Below, in pieces: positions 1 to 9,897 of a stretch of 64,000 bases of DNA. The DNA is from Selenomonas sp. Lineage in GTDB: Bacteria; Bacillota; Negativicutes; Selenomonadales; Selenomonadaceae. Position numbers and translations under genes: made by a program. The stretch is taken from assembly GCA_022482925.1 (NCBI GenBank), contig JAKVOG010000010.1:1-64000 (forward strand), given 5' to 3'. A model generated the notes under the pieces. The model had not been told where the DNA came from. It ran no database searches and saw only the letters and a program-made list of their open reading frames with translations. Within the stretch, counting starts at the first letter, position 1. Every line of letters begins with the position of its first letter.

Positions 1-2
1 TG

Positions 3-1284
3 CTGTCCCACAACCGCAAGATCCGCATCCGGGCCGATGACACCGTCATGGACTGGCTGGATGGCGGTCCCTATATGATCCGCCGCAGCCGTGGCTTCGC
101 CCCACTGCCGGTCATGCTGAAGAACGACTGGCACGGCCAGGTCCTCGGCATCGGCGGTGAGCTCAAGAACACGTTCTGCGTCGGCAGCAATAATTTATTC
201 TATCCCTCGCCTTATGTCGGGGATATGAGCGACCTGCGCACGGTCCAGGCCCTGAAAGAGACGATAGGCCGGCTCACGACGCTGCTCGAGGCAGAGCCTT
301 CCATCGTTGCCTGCGACCTGCACCCGCGCTACAACACCGTGACCGTGGCCCGCGAACTGGGACTCCCGCTGCTGCCGGTCCAGCACCACTATGCCCATAT
401 CCTTGCCTGCATGGCCGAGAACGATGTGGATACGCCGGTCATCGGCGTATCGTTCGACGGAACCGGCTATGGCACCGATGGCACCATCTGGGGCGGAGAA
501 ATCCTGCAGGCCGACTACAGCGGCTTCACGCGGCTGGGACATATCCAGCCCTTCCAGCAGGCTGGCGGCGATAAAGCCAGTATCGAAGGCTGGCGGGTAG
601 CAGTCGCCATGCTCTATGCACTGACCGGAGACAAGAATCAGACGTCCGACATCGTACAGCAGCTGGCCCTCTGCACACCGCAGGAGCTGACCGCCCAGTT
701 CTTCATGGCCGATCATCAGGTCAACACCATCCGCAGCACAAGTGCCGGCCGTCTCTACGACGCCATGAGCGCTTTGCTCGGCATCCGCCGGTGCTCCACC
801 TTCGAAGGCGAAGCCAGCATGTATCTGGAGTTTGCCGCCGAACGCTGGCAGGAAACGCACCCGGATCAGCTGGGCATCCCGGAACTGCAGCTGATCCATG
901 AACCGGCTGCCGCCGATACGCCTTTCACGCTGGCCACCGATGTGCTCTTCCAGGACCTGCTTCAGGCAAGACTGGCCGGCGCTCCGGCGGAGCAGCTGGC
1001 CTGGCAGTTCCATGCCGGGACTGGCCCGACAGATCACCGCAGCCTGCTGTCAGGCACGCCATCAGACGGGTCTTACGACAGCTGCCCTGTCCGGCGGCGT
1101 CTTCCAGAACCACCTGCTCGTCAGCCTGACCGAACAGAGCCTGCAGGCACAGGGCTTCACCGTACTGCGCCACCATCTCATCCCGCCAAACGACGGCGGA
1201 ATCTGCCTGGGGCAGGCTGCCGCAGCCATGTGGCATATCAATCATAAGCAAGAACAGCCGGCCAGGCCGGCTAAGAAGGAGTAG
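3..1284 (+). CDS. hypF: HypF carbamoyltransferase, 5' truncated and frameshifted
   Basis: C-terminal part (about 427 residues) of the [NiFe]-hydrogenase maturation protein that makes the thiocarbamate on HypE, the precursor of the CN ligands. The window starts inside the gene: the frame is already open at base 3, reading LSHNRKIRIRADDTV. The Kae1-like domain is visible, with HHYAHILACMAEN (metal-binding His), SFDGTGYGTDGTIWGGE and, near the end, ALSGGVFQN and PPNDGGICLGQA. The frame shifts near base 1020 (one extra base after HAG), after which the other frame continues the family sequence exactly, so a sequencing error is likely. It lies six bases upstream of hypC. Family assignment is very secure; the N-terminal acylphosphatase and YrdC domains lie outside the window. 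Confidence 0.93.
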
Positions 1285-1290
1285 ATCATC

Positions 1291-1497
1291 ATGTGTGTAG
1301 GTTTACCTGCTAAAGTCGTAAGCATAAAGAACGGCACGGCCATCGTCGATGCCTCCGGTGCCCGCCGCGAAGTCTCGGCGGAACTGCTCGACGAGCTGGA
1401 CCCTGGCGACTATGTCATGGTCCATGCCGGCATCGCCATTGCAAAAATCACCAGCGATGACAAGGAAGAGACAGTCAGTGTCATGGATCAGCTCTGA
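1291..1497 (+). CDS. hypC: HypC/HybG family hydrogenase maturation chaperone
   Basis: Small (68 aa) chaperone that partners HypD in assembling the Fe(CN)2CO unit and delivers it to the hydrogenase large subunit. It begins with the family signature MCVGLPAKV, in which Cys2 is the essential iron-binding residue, and has the GDYVMVHAGIAIAKI beta-barrel segment. The length is typical. An AAGGAG ribosome site overlaps the hypF stop codon, so translation is probably coupled. It is followed by hypD after 43 bases. Confidence 0.96.
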   Translation: MCVGLPAKVVSIKNGTAIVDASGARREVSAELLDELDPGDYVMVHAGIAIAKITSDDKEETVSVMDQL

Positions 1498-1540
1498 TAC
1501 AGGCCTGTCAAAACAATAATTTGGAAATGGACTGAGCAAT

Positions 1541-2613
1541 TTGACGAATACAACAGAAAAAATGAATCAAAGCCTGCAGGAAGCCCGCGACATCATCACC
1601 GGCTACCGCGGCCCGAAGCTCCGCATCATGGAAGTCTGCGGCACCCATACCCACGAAATCTTTCGTCTGGGCATCCGCCAGCTCCTGCCGGAAAGCATCG
1701 AGCTCATCTCCGGACCGGGCTGTCCGGTCTGTGTCACCCCGACAGACTTCATCGACGAAGCAATCTGGCTGGCGACTGAAAAACAGGTGACCATCTGTAC
1801 CTTCGGCGATCTCGTCCGGGTACCGGGCACCACTCAGAACCTCGGCGAAGCCCGGGCCGCCGGTGCCAATGTCCAGGTTGTCTATACGCCGCTGGATGCC
1901 GTGACCTATGCCGCTGAGCATCCTTCAGAGGCCGTTGCCTTCCTGTCTGTCGGTTTCGAGACCACGACTCCGGCCGCCTGCCTGGCCGTCAAGCGGGCCA
2001 TGGCTCAGGGCCTCACGAATTTCTCGCTGCTGACGGCCAACAAGACCATGGATCAGGCCTATCTCGCCATGGCTGATGCCTGCGATGCCTATCTCTATCC
2101 GGGCCATGTCTGCGCCATCGCCGGCACAGCACTTCCGGAGCAGCTGGTCCATACCCATGGGATTTCCGGCGTCGCGACCGGCTTCACCGCCAGCGAGCTC
2201 CTGACTGCTCTGGCCGTCATCATCCGCAAACAGGCCGCGGGCAAACCATTCTTCGTCAACTGCTATCCGCGCGTCGTCACTCATGAGGGCAGTCCTGCCG
2301 CTCAAAAGCTCGTCCGGACACTCATGGAACCCTGCGATGCCGAATGGCGCGGTCTGGGGACCATTCCCCAAAGTGGCCTGCAGCTGCGGGCCGACTATGG
2401 CCAATTCGATGCCCGGGTAAAATACCAGATCCCGGCCATGCACGGACATGGCAATCCGGCCTGCCGCTGCGGCGATATCTGCAGGGCAAATGCACGCCGC
2501 CCGATTGCCCGCTCTTTGGCAAAATCTGCAATCCTGAGCACCCGGTCGGTGCCTGCATGGTGTCCCATGAAGGTGCCTGCTCCGCATTCTATCAGTATGG
2601 AGGGAATTTCTGA
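1541..2613 (+). CDS. hypD: HypD hydrogenase maturation protein, frameshifted
   Basis: Fe-S scaffold on which the Fe(CN)2CO moiety is built, with HypC and HypE. The visible family motifs are [37 protein letters not shown] and YPGHVCAI, and, after the break, [20 protein letters not shown] with the cluster cysteines. Frame 1 runs from the start and the sequence continues in another frame from about base 2490; one G appears lost from a G run, giving about 357 aa once corrected. The start is probably TTG at 1541 behind GGAAATGG; ATG at 1562 lacks a clear ribosome site. The stop overlaps the hypE start by one base. Confidence 0.92.
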
Positions 2614-3643
2614 TGTCCATCGATCTTAATAAAACCGTAACTCTTGCCCATGGTGCCGGTGGACGCCAGACGGCCAGCCTGATACACGAAGTCTTCCAGC
2701 AGCATTTCACCAATCCGGAATTTACGAGCGATGATGCCGCCATCCTGCCGATTGGCGGGATAAAGGCCGCCTTCACGACCGATGGCTTCATCGTCTCCCC
2801 GTGGAAGTTCCCGGCGGCAATATCGGCAAGCTCAGCATCTGCGGCACGGTAAACGACCTGGCCTGCATGGGTGCCCGCCCCCGCTATCTTTCCTGTGCCT
2901 TCCAGATTGAAGAAGGCTTCCCGCTCGCTCAGCTCGAGGAAATCGCGGCTGCCATGGAAAAAACCGCTGCCGAGGCCGGTGTCCGCATTGTCGCCGGCGA
3001 TACGAAAGTCGCCGGACGCGGCCAGGTTGACCATGTATTCATCACCACTACCGGCATCGGCGAAGTCCAGGCTGGTGCCACTCCGGCCGGCAACCGGGCC
3101 AAACCGGGTGATGCGGTCATCGTCACCGGTGATGTCGGCCGCCACGGCTGCACCATCCTGCTGGCCCGCAATGAATTCAGCATCGACGCCGATGTCACGA
3201 GCGACTGCGCACCGCTCTGGGGCACCGTCAAATCCCTGCTCGATACGATCCCGGACCGTCAGGACCTGCATGTCATCCGCGACGCCACCCGCGGCGGTGT
3301 CGGCACCGTCCTCTACGAGATTGCCGAGCAGAGTCAGGTCGGCATCCGCCTCAACGCTGCCGATGTACCGGTCGATCCGGCCGTTCGCGGCGTCTGTGGC
3401 ATGCTTGGCCTCGAGCCGCTCTATCTGGCCTGTGAAGGACGACTGGTCATCTTCGCGCCCCAGTCCGCAGCCCAGGGCATCGTTGACACGCTGCGTCAGG
3501 GCAAGTATTCCCGCGATGCTGCCATCATCGGCGAAGTCATCGATCAGCCTGAGGCAAAAGGCAAGGTCATCATAACCACGGAAATCGGAACCCAGACCAT
3601 GCTCCCGGCACCTGGTGGCGAGCTGCTGCCCCGCATCTGCTGA
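2613..3643 (+). CDS. hypE: HypE carbamoyl dehydratase, frameshifted
   Basis: PurM-like ATPase that receives the carbamoyl group on its C-terminal cysteine and dehydrates it to thiocyanate for HypD. It starts [20 protein letters not shown], typical of the family, behind GGAGGG, and ends ...GELLPRIC, so the catalytic C-terminal Cys is present as the family requires. A frameshift near 2812 (one G missing in the codons for PGG) separates the first 65 residues from the rest; corrected length is about 343 aa. The ATG overlaps the hypD stop. Secure family call. Confidence 0.94.
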
Positions 3644-3671
3644 TGGCACTACACGAAGAAGGACAATCATC

Positions 3672-4995
3672 ATGTTACAGAAAATCAATGGTCATACCAA
3701 CCGGGCCTGCCGGCTGCTGAAAGACGCGGATCCGCGGGAGTTTTTCCCCCGCACGCTCGAATTCTCGCCACCAGCCCGCGGCACCTGGAACATCGTTCAT
3801 ACCGGCCTTCAGCTGCCGGAGGCACACCAGATCTATATCTGCGCCTCCGGCTGTCTTCGCGGTGTCATTCTGACTGCCGCTGAGCGCGGTGCTATGAACC
3901 GATTTTCCACCATCGAGCTCCTGGAAAAAGACCTCGTCCGCAGTGACAATGAGCGGCTGATCATCGACGGTGTCACCGATATCCTGCAGGGCCTGCCCAA
4001 GCTGCCGCCTGCTGTGCTGATCTTCACGGCCTGCTTCCACCATTTCATGGGCACCGACCTCGCCTATGTCTACCATGAGCTGCGCCAGCGCTTTCCCGGC
4101 ACGGATTTCGCCGAGTGCATCATGGATCCCATCCGGCAGACCCGCAGCATCACGCCGGAGGAGCGGCTGCGCCGCGAAATCTACCGTCTCTGGCGTCCAC
4201 GGCCACAGGAATCCCGGACCTGCAACATCCTGTCCGGCAACCTGCCGACAGATGCCACCAGCGAGCTTACACAGCTGCTGCAGACGAACGGCTGGACCGT
4301 CCGCGATATGACCACCTGCCACAGCTATGCCGAGTTCCAGCAGATGGCAGCCAGCTGTTTCAACATCTACTGCAATCCATTCGGTCATAAAGCCGCCCGC
4401 GACCTGAAGCAGCGTCTGGGGCAGGACTACCTGTTCCTGCCCCAGTACTGGCGCTACGACGAAACCCTGAATAACCTTTCCCAGCTGGCTGCACGCATCC
4501 ATGTACCATTGCCGGACTACCGGCCGCGTATCGCCGAATGCGAGCTGGCGCTCGATGCCCTGCATGAGCAGCTAGGAGACACGCCGATTGCCCTTGACTA
4601 TACGCTCACCTTTGCCCCCTTCAGCCTGGCGCGCCTGCTCTGTGAGCACGGTTTCCAGGTCTGCCGGATCTATGCTGACGCCGTTACCCCGGAGGATCGG
4701 GCCGATTTTGACTGGCTGCAGCAGACGCACGGCGGGATTGAGCTCTGGTCGACCAAGAACCCCGACGAACGGGTGACGCCGCGTGGCACCTCCGGGAAGA
4801 TGCTCTGCCTTGGGCAGAAAGCAGGCCTGGTTCAACGGCAGCCCGTATTTCGTCGAATTCGTCGAAGGTGGCGGCCACTATGGCTTTGATGCCATCCTGA
4901 GACTGGTCCGGGCCATGAGCCAGGCTTTCCTCATTCCGAAAGATACCCGTCAGATCATCAGCCGCAAAGGCTTTGGAGGTTCCTGCTGCCTATGA
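3672..4995 (+). CDS. Nitrogenase component 1-like protein A, frameshifted
   Basis: Member of the nitrogenase/oxidoreductase component 1 superfamily (NifD/NifK/BchN-like fold); substrate unknown. About 440 aa after correcting one extra base near 4828. Superfamily-like segments are IYICASGCLRGVILTAAERG, VLIFTACFHHFMGTDLAYVY and FAECIMDPIRQ, with Cys placed as in P-cluster or 4Fe4S ligation, and a C-terminal NGSPYFVEFVEGGGHYGFD. It starts at ATG 3672 behind AGGAC; the stop overlaps the next start (ATGA). It follows hypE by 28 bases in an evident operon. No NifH-like reductase is in view. It is not a canonical nitrogenase: none of the extended NifD signatures are seen. Function is unassigned. Confidence 0.75.
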
Positions 4996-6362
4996 AACTA
5001 CATCAGACTGCGCATATCCTGTCCACTTATTCCGCCGATACCTTCGGGGTCTGCTCCGCCCTCTTCGAACTAGGCGGCATGATTGTCATGCATGACCCGT
5101 CCGGCTGCAATTCCACCTATACCACTCATGATGAGCCGCGCTGGTACGACACGGACAGCCTTATCTTCATCTCCGGCCTCAATGAGCAGGATGCCGTTCT
5201 CGGCCGCGACGACCGCTTCATCCGGGATGTCACGGAATCCGCCCGGCAGTTCCAGCCGGCCTTCATCTGCATCATCCCCTCGCAGATCACGTTCCTCATC
5301 GGCACCGATATGAAGGCACTGGCCCGCATCATCGGTCAGCAGACCGGCATTCCCTGTTTCACGCTGCCAACCAACAGCATGCATTACTATACACGAGGCA
5401 TCTACTATGCCCTCGAATGGCTGGCCACCTGGGCCTGCCAGCAGCAGGAATCAACAGCAGCCGGCCCTCAGGCTGATCAGACCGTTGCAGCGTCCCCTGC
5501 CCCGGCACAGATTACTTCGACTGCTCATCCAACCAATCCGCTGCGTGTCAACCTGCTCGGCGTCACTCCGCAGGACTTTTCCCTGAACGATGCCGATACA
5601 GCCATGAAAGAATGGCTGCAGACTGCGGGATTCAGCCCCCAGTCCTGCTGGGCCATGGGCGAAACGCTTGACAGCCTCATCCACTCAACCGAAGCGGACG
5701 TCAACCTTGTCGTAACCTACGGCGGCCTCGGCGCGGCCCGTATCCTGCAGCAGGAAAAAGGCATCCCCTACGTCATCGGCACACCAATCGGAGCAATGCA
5801 GGAACTACTCGCTGTGGCATTGCGCGCAACCGCCGAGGACAAACAGATCCGCAGTCCGTATCTTAACGGAATCTCACCAACAACAGGGCAGACTGATTCC
5901 ACAGCCAGCCTATCCACTTTGACTGCTGCGCCCCCACTTTCTTTATCATCTGCCCCTATGTCTGCCGGTACCGTCGATAATCCTGCCGCACTGGCCGATG
6001 CCCAATCCGCCCCAATGCAGCCACAACTGATTGTCGGCGAAAGCATCTATGCCCAGTCACTGGCAGCTGCCCTCGAAGCAGCCGGCTGTGGCCACTACCA
6101 GGTCATCGTTCCCGTTGAGACCGAACGCACTCTGCTGCGCCCCGATACCCTGCAGCTCACCGACGAGACTGACCTGATTCCCCGCTTTGCCAAGGCAAGA
6201 ACGATCATCGCCGACCCGATGTACGCCCCGATCATCACGGCTGACGCCCAACTCATCCGCCTCCCGCACGAAGGCTTCTCCGGCCGCCTCTACGCCAAAG
6301 AGATTCCCAATCTCATCACCCGGTCAGGCTTCACCGCCTTACGGGCAAAATGCCCGCAATAA
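4992..6362 (+). CDS. Nitrogenase component 1-like protein B
   Basis: Second component-1-like subunit (456 aa), probably the heteromeric partner of the preceding gene, which it overlaps by four bases. The N-terminus holds superfamily features: GVCSALFELGGMIVMHDPSG with the following Cys-Asn, ISGLNEQDAVLGRDDRFI (compare the D..D..FGG element of NifD/K) and IIPSQITFLIGTDM. Two low-complexity Ser/Thr/Ala/Pro stretches, about residues 150-185 and 290-345, interrupt the fold. The end, IIADPMYAPIITADAQLIRLPHEGFSGRLY, resembles the last component-1 subdomain. It is intact, last in the operon, and followed by a terminator. Role unknown; it might act on a tetrapyrrole-, sulfur- or nickel-related substrate. 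Confidence 0.72.
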   Translation: MKLHQTAHILSTYSADTFGVCSALFELGGMIVMHDPSGCNSTYTTHDEPRWYDTDSLIFISGLNEQDAVLGRDDRFIRDVTESARQFQPAFICIIPSQITFLIGTDMKALARIIGQQTGIPCFTLPTNSMHYYTRGIYYALEWLATWACQQQESTAAGPQADQTVAASPAPAQITSTAHPTNPLRVNLLGVTPQDFSLNDADTAMKEWLQTAGFSPQSCWAMGETLDSLIHSTEADVNLVVTYGGLGAARILQQEKGIPYVIGTPIGAMQELLAVALRATAEDKQIRSPYLNGISPTTGQTDSTASLSTLTAAPPLSLSSAPMSAGTVDNPAALADAQSAPMQPQLIVGESIYAQSLAAALEAAGCGHYQVIVPVETERTLLRPDTLQLTDETDLIPRFAKARTIIADPMYAPIITADAQLIRLPHEGFSGRLYAKEIPNLITRSGFTALRAKCPQ

Positions 6363-6366
6363 AATA

Positions 6367-6404
6367 ACGCCTGTCTCTATAATCTGGAGACAGGCGTATT
6401 TTAT
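6367..6404. terminator. Bidirectional terminator between convergent genes
   Basis: Perfect 11-bp stem ACGCCTGTCTC / GAGACAGGCGT with a 9-base loop, followed by TATTTTATT on the plus strand and flanked by an A-rich run on the left that gives T residues on the minus strand. It serves the hyp/nitrogenase-like operon and the convergent nucleosidase gene. Confidence 0.85.
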
Positions 6405-6429
6405 TATCAACATAGGTGTGTACTCTTAC

Positions 6430-7174
6430 TTACCCTACATGAGCTGCAATCACGGCCAGCACATAGTTCTGCAGGGCGGGACCGACAGTCAGGTCCCAGT
6501 CGGTGTCGCCGTCGAAGACGGTGTTGGAGATAACCCTGATCGACAGGAACGACACAGCATAGGTCTGGCAGATCTGGGCCACGGCGTCGCTTTCCATCTC
6601 TTCACAGGATGAGCCATAGAACTCATGCAGGAACAACACGCGGTCAGCCTCGCAGTTCCAGCTGTCGCAGGTGCCGATGGTACCCTCGGACGACCTTGCC
6701 GCGTGTATAGGCAGCCTGAGCTGCCATGGCCGACGTTACCCAGCCGGCGTCGCAGGCATGATAGACCTCCTGCGTGAATTTCTGCTGGTCATGATCATAG
6801 GCAAACACACCGAGCTTTTTCAGTGCCCGGTAGTCCACCCCTTCACCGGGTGCCGCATAGCGGGTCTGCCAGGCTGACTCGTTGACCGTGCGCTCAGCAA
6901 CCACAATATCGAATACCTTCAGCGCCGGATCATGGCCGCCAGCCGTTCCCTGACTGATGACAGCCGATGGGTGGAAACGCTCCATGGCCAGTGCCGTGCA
7001 GGCAGCCGCATTAGCCATGCCCCACTGAGTCTGGCAGATGACGAGCGGAATACCATGGAACAAACCACGAACAAACGGCCACTGGCCGATGAGAATCTCT
7101 TCTTTTTCCACCATGTGATCAAGATAAGTCCCCATCTCGACTTTCATGGCTCCCTGGATCAGGATTGGCTGCAT
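6430..7174 (-). CDS. 5'-methylthioadenosine/SAH nucleosidase-like protein, frameshifted
   Basis: Phosphorylase/nucleosidase superfamily protein (about 247 aa), likely cleaving methylthioadenosine or S-adenosylhomocysteine. Visible are an MQPILIQGAMKVEM start, VISQGTAGGHDPALKVFDIVV (nucleobase/ribose loop) and, after the break, SSCEEMESDAVAQICQTY, which carries the Met-Glu ribose-binding pair and the conserved Asp of nucleosidases. A single extra G near 6680 splits the frame; both halves join as GKVVRGTIGTCDSWNCEADR. It starts behind AGGAGG at 7174 and lies directly downstream of the TPR gene. The subfamily and exact substrate are not certain. Confidence 0.8.
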
Positions 7175-7188
7175 ACTGATACCTCCTG

Positions 7189-8040
7189 TCAGTGCTGCGT
7201 TGCAAGCTGTTCGTTCACGCCATCGAGCACCTGCTTGATCTCCTTGTTTTCCGTCAGTTTATAGGCAATATCGAGGAAATAGGAAGCATGCTGGAATTTC
7301 TTCTGTGCCAGCATCGTCTTGCCATAGAGCATAGCTGCCTCGATGACCTTCGCATCCGGGCCAATCGGGAAGCCGTACTTCTCGCCATAGGAGCGCATTA
7401 CCCCGATGGACGGGCGCTCGGCCTCGCCTTTCGTTTCCTCATAGATGTAGTGCAGTTCCTGTTCCGCCTGGTAGCGTCCCTCGGCCTCAGCAAAGCTCAT
7501 GCTCAGCAGATAGCAGCCGACCGCTTCATCCCACATCTGTTTTTCGACAAAATAATAACCGATATTACGATAGCAATGCGCAATCTCCCGCCGTTTGTAG
7601 GCAATAGGGAATATCGCTATCGTAAGCCGCTTGAAGGCTTCCATATCCTTCTTCTGCTTGAATACCTCCGCATGCTCAAAGGCGATATCCGCACTCATCG
7701 GATTCCAGTCCATCGCAATGCTCAGCGCTTCTTCGGCTTCATCGAGTTTCCCCAGCTCCAGGAGAATCGAACCATACATCGCATAAAGGCGGTTGAGCGG
7801 CTCCTCGATATCAGCTACTGGCTGCACCTCCGGATGCTGGCTCTGGAACATCACCATCTCCATCAGTGTATTGAAATCGTAATAATCCGCCTGGCCATCC
7901 TGATAAAGATTCAGTCCCTCCAGACGGTCGATCTCCTGCTTGAGTCTTGCCGCAGCATCCTCCGACTGTTTCTTTCCACACAAGTCCACGGCCTGCTGTA
8001 TCGCTGTATTGATTGCCCCTGTCAGAGCGGTTTCTTTCAT
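7189..8040 (-). CDS. Tetratricopeptide-repeat protein
   Basis: 283-aa soluble protein with no signal peptide or membrane segment. TPR-type helical repeats are visible, for example LYAMYGSILLELGKLDEAEE, then AIAMDWNPMSADIAFEHAEV-like spacing (here SIAMDWNPMSAD), CYRNIGYYFVEKQMWDEAV and AAMLYGKTMLAQKKFQHASY. TPR proteins scaffold protein contacts; the partner is unknown. The start ATG sits behind GAGGAG. It forms a two-gene unit with the nucleosidase 14 bases downstream and is separated from trmD by a terminator. Confidence 0.75.
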   Translation of the reverse strand: MKETALTGAINTAIQQAVDLCGKKQSEDAAARLKQEIDRLEGLNLYQDGQADYYDFNTLMEMVMFQSQHPEVQPVADIEEPLNRLYAMYGSILLELGKLDEAEEALSIAMDWNPMSADIAFEHAEVFKQKKDMEAFKRLTIAIFPIAYKRREIAHCYRNIGYYFVEKQMWDEAVGCYLLSMSFAEAEGRYQAEQELHYIYEETKGEAERPSIGVMRSYGEKYGFPIGPDAKVIEAAMLYGKTMLAQKKFQHASYFLDIAYKLTENKEIKQVLDGVNEQLATQH

Positions 8041-8104
8041 GGCTATTCTCCTCGCTGTTGATTGTATCTCTTATCATTCTAGCACAAGCTGTCCAGGATA
8101 CAAA

Positions 8105-8140
8105 GAGGCGGCGACAAATCCAGCGAAATGTCACCGCCTC
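8105..8140 (-). terminator. Terminator after trmD
   Basis: On the minus strand a 12-bp stem GAGGCGGTGACA / TGTCGCCGCCTC (one G-T wobble) followed by TTTGTATCC. It lies just past the trmD stop. Confidence 0.75.
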
Positions 8141-8147
8141 CGGCTTG

Positions 8148-8879
8148 TTATTCATGTTCCCGCAGGAACTTCCTGTCTTTGTCGCTGAGTGGAGCCCGGG
8201 CCAGCAGATCCGGCCGATGACGCATCGTCGCGAGCAGGGACTGCTCACGCCGCCACTGCCGTATCTTCGCATGGTCACCGGATATCAGCACATCCGGCAC
8301 CGCCATCCCCTCAAATTCGCGCGGACGCGTATACTGAGGGAATCCCAGCAGGCCCTCATAGAAGGAATCCGTTGGTGCCGAATCCTCAGCCCCCAAAACC
8401 CCCGGCAGCATACGGGATACCGCATCGGTAATCACCATAGCCGGCAGTTCTCCGCCAGTCAGCACAAAATCTCCAATGGAGATGGCCTCATCAGCCAGCT
8501 GATAGATACGGGCATCGAACCCTTCATAATGGCCGCAGATAAAAACCAGCTGATCATAGCCAGCCAGTTCCTTGGCCTTGGACTGTGTAAACGTCGGTCC
8601 CGATGGGTCCATGATGAGGACCCGCCGGCTGGCCGCATGCTCTGCTGTCTTAGCCAGGACATCCCGCACCGCACGATACATCGGTTCCGGCTTCAGTACC
8701 ATACCGGCACCACCGCCAAACGGCGTATCATCTACATGATGATGCTTATCCTCCGAGTAATCCCGAAAGTTCGTGAAATGAATATTGAGAATCCCGTTGT
8801 CCACGGCCCGTTTCGTAATGCTGTCCCCAAACGGCCCGGCGAACATCTCCGGGAAAATCGTTATCATATCAATGCGCAT
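8148..8879 (-). CDS. trmD: tRNA (guanine-N1)-methyltransferase
   Basis: Methylates G37 of tRNAs to prevent +1 frameshifting. The sequence MRIDMITIFPEMFAGPFGDS, GGGAGMVLKPEP, FICGHYEGFDARI and SIGDFVLTGGELPAM shows the SPOUT knot with the SAM-binding loop and catalytic Asp region. 243 aa from the ATG at 8879, which overlaps the end of rimM by 11 bases; a longer upstream reading lacks homology. It is the last gene of the rpsP-khpA-ylqD-rimM-trmD operon. Confidence 0.97.
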   Translation of the reverse strand: MRIDMITIFPEMFAGPFGDSITKRAVDNGILNIHFTNFRDYSEDKHHHVDDTPFGGGAGMVLKPEPMYRAVRDVLAKTAEHAASRRVLIMDPSGPTFTQSKAKELAGYDQLVFICGHYEGFDARIYQLADEAISIGDFVLTGGELPAMVITDAVSRMLPGVLGAEDSAPTDSFYEGLLGFPQYTRPREFEGMAVPDVLISGDHAKIRQWRREQSLLATMRHRPDLLARAPLSDKDRKFLREHE

Positions 8880-9411
8880 CAGACGTATCCTCAGGCATAT
8901 CGACGACCATGCGGCCGCCCTTGATGTCAATCTCCTTCACAACCGCCTTGAGAGCCGGGATCAGAAGCTCACCGCCAGCTGTAAGCCGGGTCTGATAGAC
9001 ATCATTACTGCCCGTACGCAGGACATTCTCCACTGTGCCAAGCTCCGTGCCTTCCACATCATAAACCGTCAGGCCAATGATATCGAAGGTATAGAACTCG
9101 CCATCTTCCAATGGCGCTGCCTCGCTGCGGTCAACCGTGAGCAGCCGGCCGGTCAGACGCATCGCATCTTCACGTACCGGATACTCGCGGAATTTCATGA
9201 GAACATCCTGCTTATGGTACCGGCAGCTCTCGATATGCAGCAGTTCATCACCGACCATGACTTCCGTCATCGTCTCGAACCGCTCAATGAAATCGGTCAG
9301 CGGGATAATACGCAATTCCCCATGGATGCCGTGAACTGCCCCCACTTTGCCGATAGTCACACGGTCTCCAGTTGCAGACTTCTTAGCCGCGGATGCTGAT
9401 AATCTTGTCAT
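8869..9411 (-). CDS. rimM: Ribosome maturation factor RimM
   Basis: 16S processing factor that binds S19 on the 30S head. 180 aa, with VTIGKVGAVHGIHGELRI (N-terminal RimM barrel) and a C-terminal PRC barrel containing DIIGLTVYDVEGTELGTV and PALKAVVKEIDI. Its N-terminal 16 residues are a little longer than usual. The start overlaps the ylqD 3' end and the stop overlaps trmD, consistent with translational coupling. Confidence 0.96.
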   Translation of the reverse strand: MTRLSASAAKKSATGDRVTIGKVGAVHGIHGELRIIPLTDFIERFETMTEVMVGDELLHIESCRYHKQDVLMKFREYPVREDAMRLTGRLLTVDRSEAAPLEDGEFYTFDIIGLTVYDVEGTELGTVENVLRTGSNDVYQTRLTAGGELLIPALKAVVKEIDIKGGRMVVDMPEDTSDAH

Positions 9412-9814
9412 CTTCCACCAGCACTTCCACGTTCATGATCTCGCGCATATCATCACCGACATGAACCTCAACCTGACGCTCCAGCGTTCCCTGGACAATT
9501 TCAGCGCCCAGAACCAGCTTCTCGGTCTCTTCCTTACGGGCCATAGCCTCTTCACGATACTGCAGACGCTTCTGACGCTCCTCGCCGAAATGGCCCTGGA
9601 TTGCCTGGAAGCGCTGGATTTCCTCGCTCGTCGGCTGCTCCGGGTCAGCTGGCTGATTCTCCTGCATGACACGTTTCTCCTGAAGGTTGAGCTGCTGAAC
9701 TTCCAGCTCTGCACGCTTGATGCCCTCTTCCAGGTCATTCAGGATCTTGGCTTTGAGTTTCTCGGTCAGTTTCGCTTTGACGGTAACCGGTACCTTGAGT
9801 GAAATCATATCCAT
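9383..9814 (-). CDS. ylqD: YlqD family protein
   Basis: 143-aa conserved protein of unknown role, recognised by the YlqD-type start MDMISLKVPVTVKAKLTEKL, a long charged coiled coil in the middle and the C-terminal VHVGDDMREIMNVEVLVEDD strand-rich part. The start at 9814 is chosen because GAGGA lies six bases before it. It sits between khpA and rimM, the position ylqD often has in Firmicutes, so a link to RNA or ribosome assembly is suggested by context only. Confidence 0.85.
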   Translation of the reverse strand: MDMISLKVPVTVKAKLTEKLKAKILNDLEEGIKRAELEVQQLNLQEKRVMQENQPADPEQPTSEEIQRFQAIQGHFGEERQKRLQYREEAMARKEETEKLVLGAEIVQGTLERQVEVHVGDDMREIMNVEVLVEDDKIISIRG

Positions 9815-9856
9815 GACAGTTCCTCTTTTCTGCTGAATCAGCATATACATAGAAAT

Positions 9857-9894
9857 AGCGGCTAAGCCCAGTGAAAGCTGAGCCAGCCGCTTTT
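9857..9894 (-). terminator. Hairpin between khpA and ylqD
   Basis: AGCGGCT / AGCCGCT stem with an imperfect inner helix. On the minus strand the downstream run is only ATTTCT, so it may be a partial terminator or processing site that adjusts ylqD-rimM-trmD expression relative to rpsP. Confidence 0.5.
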
Positions 9895-9897
9895 CAT

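Noticed and set aside
1925-3688. A 587-codon open frame on the minus strand opposite hypD-hypE
   Set aside because: It is antisense to clear hyp genes, its translation resembles no family, and long shadow frames are expected in GC-rich coding DNA.
3672-6362. Calling the pair nifD/nifK
   Set aside because: The proteins lack recognisable FeMo-cofactor ligation signatures, are shorter, and no nifH, nifB or nifE/N genes are in view.
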